From positions 100,189-164,188 of the forward strand of contig CAJJDO010000116.1 of assembly GCA_905183005.1 (NCBI GenBank): a DNA stretch of 64,000 nucleotides, in the 5' to 3' direction. Made by a program: the position numbers and the translations under genes. This document shows positions 21,913 through 36,134 of this stretch, one piece after another. The DNA comes from Paramecium pentaurelia (taxonomy: Eukaryota > Ciliophora > Oligohymenophorea > Peniculida > Parameciidae). Position 1 is the first letter of the stretch. Every line of letters begins with the position of its first letter. The notes under the pieces were generated by a model. The model did no database searches, was not told the origin of the DNA, and was given only the letters and a program-made list of their open reading frames with translations.

Positions 21913-24588
21913 ATGAATTTCAAAGAGGATCCAAAAAATCTGATTATCCCTCTGGATTTAGCCAAGATTATTTATGATAAGTGGGATGCTGATTTGGCCA
22001 TCTTAGATTAGCCTGATTAAGTTTATGGCAAAGCATTACATGGGAAAGGAGAAGTTACATTCAAAAATGGGAATAAATATGAAGGAGAGTTTCATAATGG
22101 GATGTTACATGGTTCTAGTAATTTACAATAAACTAGGTGAGGGCACATTTACTTGGGCGTCTGGAGTAATCTATAAGGGTGAATTCACATACAATAAAAT
22201 TGAAGGATAAGGAACATATTATTGGCCAGAAGGTTCAACTTATACTGGCACTGTAGTGAATGGACTTAGACATGGATAAGGCAAGTTTGTTACAGCAGAT
22301 AAATCAGCTGTATATGAAGGATAATGGGAGAATGGTTTAAGACATGGTTTTGGTAAAATTGCTTTCAAAAGTGGGTATAATTGTCATATTTTAAATTTAG
22401 TGCCACATTTGAAGGACAATTTTATTAAGGCAATAAATCTGGGAAAGGTAAAATGATTTATCCATCTGGTAATTATTATGATGGAGATTTCTTGATGGAT
22501 AAGAAAGAAGGATATGGAGTGATGTTTTGGTTGAATTCAAATGAAAAGTATTATGGAGAATGGAAAGATAATGTATAAAATGGTTGGGGAGTTCATTTAT
22601 GGATTGAACCTAAAGGAGAAGGTTCTAAATATCTGAGAAATAGATATGAAGGAGAATGGGAGAATGGAGAAAGGAGTGGAGTTGGAGTCTTTTACTATGC
22701 TAATGGAGCTAAATATATGGGAAGTTGGAAAAACAATTTAAAATATGGAGTTGCTCTATTTATAACAGATACAGGTGGTTTTATACTTGGAGAATTCAAA
22801 TAAGATAGATTAATAAAGGTTTATGCAACTACTGAAAATGAGTCTAGAACTGGTATTTTACCTAGAGAAATTGCTCCTTAAGGTGGTGAAGTAATCTTAT
22901 AGAATGAAAACCCTAAAGAAGTAGGAGATAATAAAGATAGAAAGAAAGATAATAAAGATAATAATAAAGATAAGGATAATAAAGATAATAAAGATAAAGA
23001 TAAAAATAAATTGGGTAATACTACAAAGAGACCTGAAAAATTAGCAGGTATCAATAATCCAAATCAAACATAAACAAATCTTAATAAAACAATAGAAACT
23101 AATCCTTATTCTTATATGATTGATTTCTCAGATTTATATAAAGGATTGTAATTAGATACTTAATAAATTGATCAAAATGTTTAAACTATGTTATTAAGAC
23201 ATAATTATACACTTAAAACACATTATAAATTCTTTGCTAATAAATTTGAAAGTATGCTTTATGAAGATACTTTCTCTTTGAGTTTAGAAGGATTTTGGAA
23301 AATTGCAAGAGATGTAATTTAATATTTTTAATTTAGGCTAAATTATTGAATCAAAATTATTCATTGGCTGAGTTGAATAGAAATTTTTTATAAGGATCTA
23401 AAAATAATTATAGATTAAAATATGATAGATAAGAATTAAATGTAGAAATAGATGTACTTAGTAGATAAGGAAGTAATATTAATTTGTAAGAACTTAATGA
23501 TTTGTTCCATTAACAAATGGCTTTTGATTGTTTATCAATTGAAAAAATAAATTATCAAGATTTCTAACTTAAAGATGTAACATTTAAAAAGAAAGTTGAA
23601 GATATTCATGATCCTAGAAGATGTATTTTATTTAGACATTTTATTGAATTAATTGTAAGATTATCATATTTGAAATATGGCAATCTAATTGATTTACATA
23701 GAGCAATTGAAAGAGTAATAATCAGTAAATTGACTCCATATTTTGAAAGAAAAAAGGGTAAATAGAATTAATCTTTGGATGATACTAAAAAATCAACTCA
23801 TCCTAAAATTATTATTGGAGATTTCATTGATGAAGTTAAACCTATATTTGATGTATGGTCTATTGAAAATAGAGAGACTTAATTTGGATTTACTGATAGA
23901 ACTATTAATTTAGAATAAATATATAAGTTATTAAACGCTTCAGAATAAGATAAACTCATTTTAATAAGTTATGTTGATAAAAACTTTGATACTGATGAAG
24001 GACAAATAACATAATAATCTATTTCATAAATTGATTAATCCTCTGTCAATTAAACAGTCAGAGAAGATGGAAATAAACGTAGAAAGAAATAATAAGATTA
24101 GACTGCTGAAAAAGATTAAAGAAAGACTTTAGAAAAATCTACATCTATTATTAAATATGAATTATTGTTGTTTGAATTTACAGATATTCTTACATCATTC
24201 TTAGTCAAAAAAGTATTCATATTATATTTATCATCATCTAGCATAAAGACTTACATACCAATAAAGAAGATGAATTCAAAATAAGAATGAGTAATCATAT
24301 CAAAAAATTGAAAAACAGAAAACCTCCTTCTTTAAACAAATACAAATAGCCAAGATTAGAACCCTAGACATAGAAAGATATTTAGAAAGAGCAATTGAAA
24401 TAATTAAGAATTTAATAAGAAATCAAAGCTAGATAAAGGAAATTATTAGAAGAAGAAAGAAAATAAGAGTATAATTAATAATTTATAATAATAGAGAACG
24501 AGAGAGAAATTTAATGGCATTAGAAGATAATGATATCAAATCAGAACATGAAGATGATGAAGTGGAAAGTGAAGAAAGCGATTATTGA
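21913..24588 (+). CDS. RSPH10B: MORN-repeat radial spoke head protein, RSPH10B-like
   Basis: RSPH10B-type proteins belong to the radial-spoke machinery of motile cilia. Residues 35-290 carry a row of MORN repeats (GKGEVTFKNGNKYEGEF, GFGKIAFKSG, YEGEWENGERSGVGVFYY). A Lys/Asp/Asn-rich linker follows at 320-360, then a long helical region with EF-hand-like FGFTDRTINLEQIYKLLNAS, then an acidic end DEVESEESDY. Five introns (25, 26, 23, 29 and 26 nt) give 848 aa, near the animal RSPH10B length of about 870. The order of N-terminal MORN block, linker and helical C-terminus matches that family. Paralog number is unknown. TGA 24586-24588. Confidence 0.85.
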
Positions 24589-24671
24589 CATTTTAATCAA
24601 ATAGTAAATTTCTTATATATAAATAAATTTATTTAATTTATATTTATAAAATTCTTTAAATTAAAATTATA

Positions 24672-25621
24672 ATGTCTGATCAAGAAGAAACAACACCTAG
24701 AGGAGCTAAGACTCATAAAGGCAAAAGAATTCTAGAGTCTCGAGAACCTAAATTAGTTGAAGGTCCAAAACAAACTCTTTTCATACGAGGTCCTAAGACT
24801 TCTCTTAGTGTAAGATAATTGGCACATGAATGGCATTTGATAAAAAGAGATTTTAGTACTACATATAATAAGAATCATGAAATCTAACCATTTGAAGATA
24901 CTAAACAATTAGAAACATTTTGTGAAAGAAGTTAATGTTCAATGTTTTTTTTTGTATCAAATTCAAAGAAACGTCCTGATAATCTAATTATTGGAAGAAC
25001 ATTTGATAAAAAAATATTAGATATGGTTGAATTACATTTAAAAGAATTCAAAAGTCAAGAAGAATTTGGTACTTCTGTTGAAATTCCTATGCATGCAAGA
25101 CCATTAATTATTTTTAATGGTGATGTTTTTGGATTTAATCCAAATCATATGAAATTACATAATCTTTTTACAGATTTCTTTTATGAAAATGTTCCTATTT
25201 AAGATATAAAATCATAAGAAATTCATTTAATTATAAGTATTACTGCAACAAATGATACAAGTTTAGCAATAACAGTATTATAAAAATAGAATCATGAAGA
25301 TGGTATTAAAATTTAAGAAATTGGTCCTAGAAGTATTTTTGAAATTAGAAGAACTAAATGGGCAGATGATGAATTATTTAAGAAAGCTTGTCGTTAACCT
25401 AAACCAAAAGCTAAACCACATGTAAATAAATATATTAATAATTTTAGGAAAAAAATATTGTTTATGATGAAGTAGGTGACAAAAGAGGAAAGGTTTTCGT
25501 TTAATAACAAGATCTCAGTACTTTAGCATTAAAAAAAAGAAAGAAGCTTAGAAAGGGTGATCAAAAATTAAAAGCTAGAATTGAATCTTAAGAATAGAAT
25601 GCAGAAGTTAATGAAGAATGA
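24672..25621 (+). CDS. RPF2: RPF2, Brix-domain ribosome biogenesis factor
   Basis: Rpf2 acts with Rrs1 in the nucleolus to load 5S RNP onto pre-60S particles. The protein begins with a basic tail, then GPKTSLSVRQLAHEWHLIKR and a Brix domain with CSMFFFVSNSKKRPDNLIIG, ARPLIIFNGDVF and IGPRSIFEIRRTKWADDEL. A 26-nt intron near codon 253 joins to YDEVGDKRGKVFVQQQDL and a Lys/Arg-rich end, the usual C-terminus of the family. Length is 307 aa (human RPF2 306). TGA 25619-25621. The start is 83 bases after the RSPH10B stop. Confidence 0.93.
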
Positions 25622-25697
25622 AATCCTGTGTTGTTTATAAATATCTAGACTAAAAAATTATATTGTTTTTATTATTATTCTTAATGATGTCATTTTT

Positions 25698-26001
25698 ATG
25701 ATACAATTTCAACTTAAGAAATATCACAAATTTTCCAAGTTTGAAAATAATTATGAAGATGATTATTTTCATATGAAAATATCAGATATACAAATAACTA
25801 AAATTATTAGTTAATATAAAAAACACTATAGATGATGAATTGATACAAATAATCAAAGAAAATGTAAAATAATTGTAAAATTTATTCATCATTAAAATTT
25901 TCTTAAATTTTTAAATAAGAATAGCAAAAAATAATTTATTATAAAATTATACTTAAAATCTTTTAATAAGTATATAGATTAAGTAATTTTATACTTATTG
26001 A
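25698..26001 (+). CDS. Possible small protein, one intron
   Basis: ATG 25698 opens MIQFQLKKYHKFSKFENNYE; a 22-nt intron removes an in-frame TGA and the frame continues with NDELIQIIKENVKQLQNL to TGA 25999-26001, 93 codons in all. The first two-thirds look coding by composition (acidic and lysine-rich); the last third is AT-driven and less sure. No family is recognised. The remaining 500 bases before the channel gene show nothing clear. Confidence 0.4.
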
Positions 26002-26510
26002 TTATATTGCTTCATTATATTTTTAATTTTATAGTAATATTTAATTACATATATATATATCTATTTATATAATGAAATAATAAAGTATAGTGTTTAAACT
26101 TATAATTTTTTTAATTCCTTATTATTTAATAAATAAAATGAGATATGTTTAATTCTATCACATTTATTCTTTTTTATCAAATTAATTAATAAGTTGTACT
26201 AATCTATAAATATAATTTTGCAACTTAAATTATATATGAAATGATATTAATCTCTTATAAGGTTTTTTGGTTAATGAATATTATAGAGATATGATAATAT
26301 AGTATTTTCAAGTTCTTAAGTAATTGAATTGTCTAATTGGTGAAAATTAAATTTAATTAAAGTGATGATGAATAATTATTTAGAATAAGGGAATTAATTT
26401 GAATAAATATTATTAATTTAGAGGTGTATATATAGTTTGAAGTAATTAATAAAGGTAATATTATATTATTTTTTGGGATTATAATAATAAATAATCAAAA
26501 TATTTAGAAA

Positions 26511-29156
26511 ATGTAAATATACCCTATATATGGCGATGATTCTCCTATAAATGAAGTTACATCTGGGAGTGGACATAAAAGTGGATCAAATTAAATAAAG
26601 AAACTTCATATAGCTAAGACTTCTCGATATCTGTATTAGAATATTGTAAAGAATAGATTGCCACTTTATAATCCACCTTCAATTGAATCAAGAATTACAT
26701 TATCAAGAACAGACTCTCATTTGAAGTTAAGTTTTGTTAGTCATTCATAACAGATGAGGAGGAATGCAAAATGTGAATTTCGTCAAATAAGTAGAAAATT
26801 GATTCATGCAATGAATTTTGTGAAAGAACTTAGATAATATGCTGAATAATTAAGGACATAACATATGGAATATAAATATCGGCATCGTAACTTTTTGCCT
26901 TTGTATCCAGATGATAAAATGTATATCATATGGATAGTATTAATGAAAGGGTTGCATTGCTTTGCCTCAATAATTTTGCCTTTTGAATTGGCATTCCAAG
27001 TATTGTAGCTAAAAATATTAAGGGAGTCGGAACAATAGTGACTCAAATACTTTCTGCAATATTTGCAATAGATATCCTCTTTAATTGCATAAGTTGTCAC
27101 ATAGATGAGCATAACATTCTTTTGCATACTTTCGATGCAATAATTCCCTATTATGTAAAAAGATGGTTTTTAATTGATTTAATATCTATAATCCCATTCG
27201 AAGATTTCGAAAGTACTTAAATATTGGGATTAATGAGATTATTTAGAATAGCTAAATATTTTATGTATGAAAGACGTGAAAATTACCATACAGCTAATGA
27301 TATAATTAAGAAGAAGGAAATTATAGTAATTGAAGATTTATCCTATAGAGAAGATTATAATATAGATTTGAGAATAAGAAGAGTAGTAACCATATTTATA
27401 GATATGGTAATATTGACTCATATATTTGCATGTTTATGGTTTTGGAGTGCTAGAATAGATGAATTTAATTAGGATACATGGGTAGTAAGAGAAAATGTTT
27501 AAGATTTTAATATAGGAAAATAGTATCTTATTTGTTTTTATTGGGCAATATAAACAGTGACTGTTATAGGATATGGAGATGTTGCTGCTCATACATCTTT
27601 TGAATTCTTTCTTTAAATAATATGGATGCTAATTGGAGTTGGATTCTATTCATTTACTATAGGTGATATTACTTGTATTTTGGTGAATGTTAATCCACTT
27701 TAAGAATATGAAGATTAATTAATATTATTAGAGGAATTGGGAGATTAAACATTTATGATTGATGAAATACTCAAAGAATTAATACAATTTGCTAAATTCA
27801 ATATATCTCATAATCCATTTTGGGCACGTAATACAATTGAGATGGTATAAGCTTTACCTTGGAGTATGAGATAATATATTATTGCATCAACTCATAGAGA
27901 AATACTCAAAATGGTTCCATTTATTGCCAATGACATTAATTTCTCTACTATGGTATTACCTTATTGTACTTTTGCTAAATATGATGAATATTCTACAATA
28001 TATCATATAGGTTAAAGTTCTTCTGATTTCTATTATTTATTAAGTGGTGATGTAAGATTATCTGATGCTTCTGGTGAATGTATAATAAGAGTTATGGAAG
28101 GAACAGTTTTTGGAGAAGTAGAATCAATTGAATAGACTTTAAGAAGATGGCATGCTCATGCTGTTACAAAAAGTGTTGTTTTAATGTGTCCAGGTAGATT
28201 TTTTGAATCTTTAATCAAATAAAATTCTACTCAGTTTTTTGAATTATATTAGATGTATAAAAGAAGGAAAATCTTATTATCTGATTATGCAGAATAAAAA
28301 TAAAGTAATATTTATATATCAATTATTTTAGGATAAGCTGTTAGACTTAAAAGATCTACAGCCATAATTGTAGAAGGTAAAGTAGTTTAAACACAATAAG
28401 TTAGGAGATCAAGTGAAAATAGATAATAATTCAAATCAAAAATAGATTGTAGAAATTACATCAGTGTATAATAGGATTTAATGTTATCAGTTGTTGGTTA
28501 AAAGTAAGCAAGGAAGAAATTATTAAGAGAGAAATTTAGATTGGTATATTTTATATATATAAATAAAGGCTGTTGATAGAATTAAATAAATGATAGTTAG
28601 AACAAAGAAAAGAAGAGGTGCATTAGTTGCAGATCCAGATTATAAAATCATTAGAGAATTGATTGCTACAAGAAGTCAATAGACAATTTAAACTAATATG
28701 TTTGATAGTAATAATTATTTACAAAAATTAATGAATAAATTTGGTAAAGTTGTAGAAGAAGAAAATTTAGTATAATCTTTTATAATAAAAAAAAAATAAG
28801 AATCTTATGAAAAAATTAAGAGAATGAAATTTAAGAAACTTGTTGGTGAATGGAATAAAAGTAAACATCGTAAATCAGTAAAAAGAGAAATTGATCTCTA
28901 TTATTCATGGTTTCATGAATTAATATATTAAGAACTTTTATAAACTAGAATTGATCAAAAATAAAAGATCAAAACTAAATAAGATAATATTAGAAAGAAT
29001 TCAGTTTAATAACTTAAAGTATTAAATTTAAATGTTAATTATATAATACAATTAGCAATGAAATTTTCAATTCATAAATTTGAAATAATGAAAACTGAAA
29101 GAGAAATTGATCTAATTATTGATGAATGCCAATCTATCGTATAATAAATTATGTGA
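26511..29156 (+). CDS. Voltage/cyclic-nucleotide-gated-type K+ channel
   Basis: Two introns (23 and 25 nt) give 865 aa. Hydrophobic S1-S3 segments (MYIIWIVLMKGLHCFASIIL, TQILSAIFAIDILFNCI) are followed by S4-like LGLMRLFRIAKYFMY with few arginines, S5 (VTIFIDMVILTHIFACLWFW), pore helix and filter YWAIQTVTVIGYGDVAAHT, then S6. The GYGD filter marks K+ selectivity. Residues 460-600 form a C-linker and cyclic-nucleotide-binding fold (YYLLSGDVRLSD, GTVFGEVESIEQTLRRW), but the usual Arg-[Thr/Ser]-Ala phosphate-binding motif is replaced by RRWHAHA, so nucleotide binding is doubtful. The rest is a charged tail. It would act in the plasma or ciliary membrane. TGA 29154-29156. Confidence 0.9.
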
Positions 29157-29349
29157 TATTACTTACTCTATAAAATAATATTATATATATTTATAATGTT
29201 CTAATTGAATAATAATTCATATTTAATATTGTATTTTTATAAGTAATTTCTTATTTTCTAATGGGTTAATTTCTTTTTTTATTTATATATATATATATAT
29301 TTAACTATTCATAAAAATACATAAATATATATAGTTGGTTAATATAAAC

Positions 29350-30848
29350 ATGAAAAATATAATTTCTAATTTCTTCTAAAAGTCTGTAATTCTAAAATAT
29401 AAGATGGCAATAAATAAATGATGAAAATAATAAGAATTATTCAAACCAATATTATGATCTAATTATTTAGTAAGTAATATAAACAAATAAAGTTGATGAA
29501 GATATATATATAGCTTAGATAGAAAAGTAGATGAAAAAATAAATTAATTAAAAATTTTGGCGAAGATTAATAAAAAGTTAAATATAATTACTTAATAATG
29601 TAACATAGACCTTAGTCATCAATAATTAAGTTGAATCTGAGGCTTCTGATGTTCGATCTAGAGAATCAATATCTCGTCTAATGTTCACTCTAAAGCCAAA
29701 CAAAGTTATAAGTTCTCCAACTAAAACGCTTTGTTGATGGAGAGACTCTTTATATTTAGAATCTATTATATAATAAGAAGTCAATATATTGTGTATCAAG
29801 AATATTTAATTAAGAACCATGCCTTAAAAATTAGAGGTAATTAATATGCATTTTGAACTTTTTTAGAATCATATTTAATATATAGAGAAAGTTGATTGAT
29901 TTGAATTACATACTTATCTATTAGGATTAACTACTGCAAATTAAGAAGGAAGTATAGTGTCAATGTTGAAAGCAAAAATTTGAGAATAACCCTAATAAAT
30001 ATCTGAGCTTACTGAAGGCTTAAAAATACGATGCAAATCAGTGAAATTAACATAACTAGTAGAATTACAATAAGAAATAAAGAAACAACAAAATGAAATA
30101 ATGTGTTTGAAATAGATTGAATAAGTTGCCATTAAGGTGAAAGACCAAGAGTATGTTCTTTCATATGAAAATAGCTTATTTAATGATCCAGAGACAGGGA
30201 AGCGAATTAAAAATTATATATTGACCATTTAATGCTCAAGAGTACCAAGTTGAAGTATCATTTGATATATAGAAATTAGAAGAGAGATCTAAGAATATAT
30301 ACATAAACCTACTAATATTATCAATACTTATTAAATAGATAAAGAACAACTTGAAGATCTTAGATATAAAGTAATTTCAATGTGTGTTGAGTAAAATAAG
30401 GTTATAATATATTTTAAAAAGACTGAATTCATTCAATTAAAATAAGGTGTAGAATGCTTTATAAGGAAGAATTTTAATTATCAAATTTGAAGGCATAATT
30501 AATAAAAAAAATTTGATAAAATATTTGAATTTTGAAATGAAATATATAAAAATAGAAGATATAATAATATTGATGATTTAAGACTAATTTGAATATAGAA
30601 CAGACAAATGTTCTAAAATCTATAAATTTTTAGTATTTTGCAGATGCTTATAATATTGATTAAGGATTTTTGAGTGTTTTTATTTAAGAGATGAATGTTA
30701 AATGATGGATTAATTGAATCAATTATAATAGATTTATTTAAAAATATACAAATCAATTCCAAAAAAGATATAATTAAAATTTGAAAATGATCAGGGAATA
30801 TTAATGTAAAAATAGGATAGTGATGAAAAATAAATATATTATGAATGA
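29350..30848 (+). CDS. Multi-intron helical protein, unknown
   Basis: A 22-nt intron after the first codons (MKNIISNFFQK) leads into INDENNKNYSNQYYDLIIQQ and VDEDIYIAQIEKQMKKQINQ, followed by a Ser-rich part (SEASDVRSRESISRL). Further short introns (27, 30 and 31 nt) connect segments rich in Lys, Glu and Ile, and the last exon (KIQLKFENDQGILMQKQ) ends in TGA 30846-30848. Not every splice could be fixed, so the protein is about 400 aa. No family is recognised; coiled coil is likely. It converges with the very large gene at 30895, with 46 bases between. Confidence 0.65.
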
Positions 30849-30894
30849 ATTATGATTTGATACAATATTGTTATTTGAATATATATTAAATAAA

Positions 30895-33800
30895 TCAAAA
30901 CCTATCGTATGGCAATGGCTATGATTTATAAAACAAGTATCCTAAAACACCTATAATAATAACAAACATGAAGAATCCCCAAATAAATTAACCCCATAGT
31001 GTTCTATCCCATACTGAATTTGGGAATGTTTAATTAATAGGAATCTATGAAATATTGAAATTCAAGATTGTTGATCCTCCTTTTCCTGAAACCAATTAAT
31101 TATTGATGTATGTCTAAATGCTCATTGCTGAAATAGAAGTTATTAATTATTAAGAATCCTAAGTAAATAATACTGATGAATTTAAAGTTACACCTCCTTA
31201 AATATTATAATTAGGATAAGCAGAAATAGTAAGATAAGGACATGTATCAAGTAATGTAATTACTTAATTATCACTTATCAAAGTTCTAGCAATACCAGCA
31301 ACAGGTTAATTATCTATTTAAGGTGGTTGCATCAATTATAGGATAGGAGGAGTTTCTGTTGAAACATAAGTGGTTGATCCTATAGCTGTAACAATAATTT
31401 CTAATTCTTCTTTGATTATTATTGGTTCAGGTGTTTTTATTGCATTAGGTTATAAATTACATTATCTATAAAATATAAAATAATATATATACTGATTAAT
31501 AAATCCATAATTAAGGAGTGAAACCTAATTATTAGATGAATTTGAAGGATTGGCTACTATTGCTACTACTTAATATTGATTAGTATTTGAGCTGCTTGCT
31601 GAAATTTATAAAATAGGATTTTTATCAGATAATCCAAGAAGTGTACAAGCATATTAGGATTGGAGATAGTAACCATTACTCAACTAAAATTGTAATTTAA
31701 ATATATATGCTGTTCCTTAACTGACTGCTATTAAGGGTACAAAAGAGATAGTATTAAATTCAATTATTGGAGATCCTGCTTAAATTACTTATTGAACAGA
31801 ATTTTATGTATAACCTAAATGTAAAATAATTAAATACTTGATACTAATTACATTAAAGCTAACAAAAAAGGTTTTGATGAAGTTGAGATCATAATATTTG
31901 TTTAATTATAACTTACTTTTGCATTAGTTTAAAATATTGAAGACAAATTAGTATCTGGAATAAGTGTGATTACAAATCCACTATCACTACCATATGTATT
32001 ATTTGCTTATGGATAAGATTATAAACATTATTCATCAATATCTGAAACACATATGTATCCAAACATTATTTGAGGGAGTGGATTTGATATTTAAGGATTA
32101 TTCAATCCACCAAAGTATTCAGTTGTTATTGAAAATACTGTAACTGAATATTAGTTAGCTAAAGTATTATTTGGAACTTAATAGATTTATTAAATTGGTT
32201 AAATGTATTAATAATAAGATACATTTGGATTTGATGGATAAATTGCTATTTTAGTGTCAAAATTAGCAGTATATAAAAATGGTAATATTATAATTGTTGG
32301 AGGTGATGAACCAAAATTATAATTATATTAGAATTATAATACTACTACTCCTATATCTAAATAAGTGGCTGATTAAAGTGAATATGATCCATTATTTGTA
32401 TAATTAAGTTAACCTAATGTTGGGAATGCTTCATTTAATATTATTATCTTTGTTTCTTATACTTATTGAGTTAATGTATTAAATAAAGTAAAAGAAGCTG
32501 CAAATTTATTATTTATATTAGTTCCACAAACACTGACTACTCCTAATGAATATTTATCCACAAATATTAATGGACATTTCTAAGAATTAGGAGATATATC
32601 TAATATAGGTAATTTATAAATCAAAGGATAATTAATTTTTACTGTTGAATTATTAACAAAATCTTAAGGTGGATTATAATAAATATATGGAGTCACATAT
32701 ACTAATCTATTTGTTTAAACAAAAGTGAACCAATATTAATTTTAAGAATTACTCTCCGAAAGCTGTGATTATTCTGTTTATATATACATATATGCTGAAA
32801 CTGCTGTAACTGGAAATTAAAAGTTTGTAGTTTATGGTTGTCTTTCCACTGGAGATATTATGTCAAAGTAATAAAATGATGATTAATTAGTTCCATTTGA
32901 TAATTAAAAGCTTTAGGTATTTCCTTAGAAATAAGACCTTGGATCCACTTAGACATAACCTGATAGTTATATAGTTGTACTATTTTATACTGTACTTGTT
33001 TCTTTTACAAAGGAAATTAAATTCACAGTCTAAAATGTTGCTTAATATTCTTAAGCAGAATCTGGCAATTCAGAAGTGTATAATTTACTTGAAGCCTTAA
33101 AAATTACATAACTGTATTCTGTTTGTTCGTAGAAATTGCTATTCAAATTACATTATACTTAAAATTCAAATTCCTCCAAAAGAAGACTATTACGATATCC
33201 ATCATTTCCTTTTGATTTAAATACTATTCCATCATAATATATAGCACTAGTAACACTAAATGGAGCATTGACTATTGGATCATTTGCATCAGTCTCAATC
33301 ACAAAATATAATGCATTCTAAATTGAAGGAGTATTCTTATACACATATATTTAATATATATTTTAATTGAAAGGTTAAGCCATAATGTATAAGAAACGAG
33401 CTGAGGCAGCACTCTACACTATCTTCTGAATTCCATACAACTATAATTAAATTCCATTTACAGGAAGATTAGGAGGAGTTTATTGATATTAGGAAAACAA
33501 GATTAATGGCATAAAATCAATTCTTGGATAAAATGTTAAAGTAGATTATCCAGAGTTATTGATTATTAAAAGATACATTCCTTCCATAGTGAATTGAAGT
33601 TAAATATCTGTTTTTGTGATACTATTATATGTTTAAACAGTTCCAATTACTTCTAATTTATATGAATATTTAGTAGAATAATTTGAGTAACCTCCATTAT
33701 AATTGATAGCAGTAACATAATATTAATAATCAATCATATCTGTAACGACAGAATCTTCAATATTAAGGAAAATGATATTTCCATAGGCAGGTACATTATA

Positions 33801-36114
33801 AGTGAAACTGTTTATTTTAACATTGTTAGTATTTTCATATGTTTAAAATGATGAAAGTTCAGTAATGCTAATATTTTGAGTCAAAAATTCTAAAAGATTG
33901 ATAGCTGAGAAATAATTTTTGGTTTATTAACCATTTTAAGTTTGTTAATAAAGCATATAGAAATTATCTTAAATCAATGCAATTTGTATTCCTTTAGAAG
34001 AGTTTACTTATTTCGAATTATAATCTATGGTTTTACATGTTTAATATAATGCTGTATATGGAAAACTGACCATACAAATTGTAGTATGTCCTACATATGT
34101 TTTGTAATTGATATCAAAATCATTCCACATATATGCTATATTTAAAGAATTATTAGTTGACATACTCAAAGCGAATTGCTCAACTAATGTATCTTTTACT
34201 GGAATGCTAGCTATTAAAGTACATGGTTAATCTTTTAAAGCTTAACATTAGAATAAAGCTACATAATTTGAAACTTACACCAATTAAAGGTAATTATCAC
34301 TATCAGCTACCTTATCTTGATAATTTTCAACAAAGGAATTATCATAAAATATTTGAGAGTACAAAATCTTTTATCCACCTATAATATTAGAATTTATTTT
34401 GAATGGACTCTGTATTGAAGGAGTTTATAAAACATTAGAAAATTAAATATCAAAATTTGAATATGCTGATTTTGTTGTTGGATATCCAGCTAAAATAGCA
34501 GGTCCAATTAACATTTTATTAATATTCAGGATTTGAATGGATCCCATATTTAAATTGAATATTGGACCCCATTAAACATATGTCTCTTTTGTACTATTTA
34601 CTTGATATCCATTAAATATTTATAAATAATATTCATTTGATGTGATATTATAGAATAACTACAAAGGTGGACATGATGTTTAATTTTTATTTGTATACAT
34701 ATTGGTTGTTGCAGTAATTGTGATATTTTAAATAGTTGTATTTAAAAAAGGTAAATTTGTAGCTGTGATCATTGGATTATTGAATTCATAAGTATAAACA
34801 TTCTAATCTGCAACAGCTATTAAAATACTATTAAAATAATCAAAGGCAGTAGATTATACATTTAATTTATAGTAAAATAATACTTTCCAATCATTAATAG
34901 AATTTAAAATACTTGGATAAACTGATATTCCATTAGAATTACTAATAATAATGTATCTAGAATTCATGAAAACTTAAGTTGTAAATATTTAATTTTAAGT
35001 AATTTAAGAAGTTAAAATTAATTAAGATTATTAAAATTATTCCTTATTATCAAATACTCCTGTTTTCTAATTAACTACTGATTCTTGAAATACTCCTACT
35101 ATTAAACCTTCAATACTCCAAATAGATAAATAAAATGTGTCATCTGAGAAATCTATTTTATAAGAACTTACACCCATAGTTCCTATATTAAAAGGATTAA
35201 AAGGATTAAAAGGATTTATTTTTGCTGATAAATCTAACAAATTTACAGCTGTAAATCCATTATAATAAGTAGAAACAAATACTAAAATAAATAATAAATA
35301 TTACATATTCCATTTTAATTCAATGAAATTCCTGTATAAAAATCAGTTATTAAATTATTGTTAGTTTCCAAAATAGTAGGAAGTTATAATTAAGTGAACT
35401 CATATTTTCCATCTTCCCCTTACAATATTTAAATAGCAGAAATATTTGTTGATATGACTGAATATGAATTATTTTAAAATGTTCCCTAATTTACTATTGT
35501 TACTATATATTATCCAGCTGTTTAAGTAATTACACTCAAATTCGATCCAGGAGTGATAATTATAGTATCAATCAGTATTGAAAAATTCTATTCTGGATCT
35601 GATGCTTAATAAAATAAATATTCAAGGATATTTTTTCCTGAAGATGAGCATGTAACTACAACCATATCTTATAAAAAATTAACTTAATAGCATGTTCCCG
35701 AGGTGATTGATGCAAAACTAATATTGTAAGATGCCGATTAAAGTTAAGATTTAACAATTGCAAAATCCAATTCACTAACTTGAATAAGTGCATAATAATT
35801 AATTCCTTAAATATAAGGATTATTATTGAAATTTGAAGAAGTTGATGAAATTATTGTTCCTTATAATACTCCTTATCCAATTTATTGTCTTCTCTACACA
35901 AAGGGTTATCCTTTAGGGGTAAATGTATATTTAAGTGCATCACCGATAAAATAATCATTAAGTGGTAAACGGAAGGTCTCACCACTCACTATTGTTAACA
36001 AATTATATTCTGTATTTTTTAGCTAAACATATAAAAATGAATTACTCTGCATGTCTATGATAATGTCTAATACAAAAAAATTAGTATTAATCCCAATTTC
36101 AATATGAATTGCAT
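30895..36114 (-). CDS. Very large single-pass membrane protein with repetitive ectodomain
   Basis: Met 36114 starts a clear signal peptide (MQFILKLGLILIFLYQTLSQ) interrupted shortly after by a 23-nt intron. The mature start (GETFRLPLNDYFIGDALKYTF-like) has the look of an Ig/cadherin-like beta domain. More than 1600 residues follow with Asn, Gln, Ser and Thr-rich beta strands, many NxS/T sites and few cysteines. The end has one membrane helix (WGFFMFVIIIGVLGYLFYKS) and a short tail QPLPYDRF before TGA 30895. This is type I topology: ectodomain outside or luminal, tiny cytosolic tail. No family is recognised. Internal introns were not all located; about 1700 aa. The few cysteines argue against the classical Cys-rich ciliate surface antigens. 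Confidence 0.85.
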
Positions 36115-36134
36115 AAAAATGAGATTTTAATTTA

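Noticed and set aside
30960..33000. Long open frames on the plus strand inside the giant gene
   Set aside because: They are broken by several TGAs, while the minus strand reads continuously with better composition, a signal peptide and a membrane anchor.
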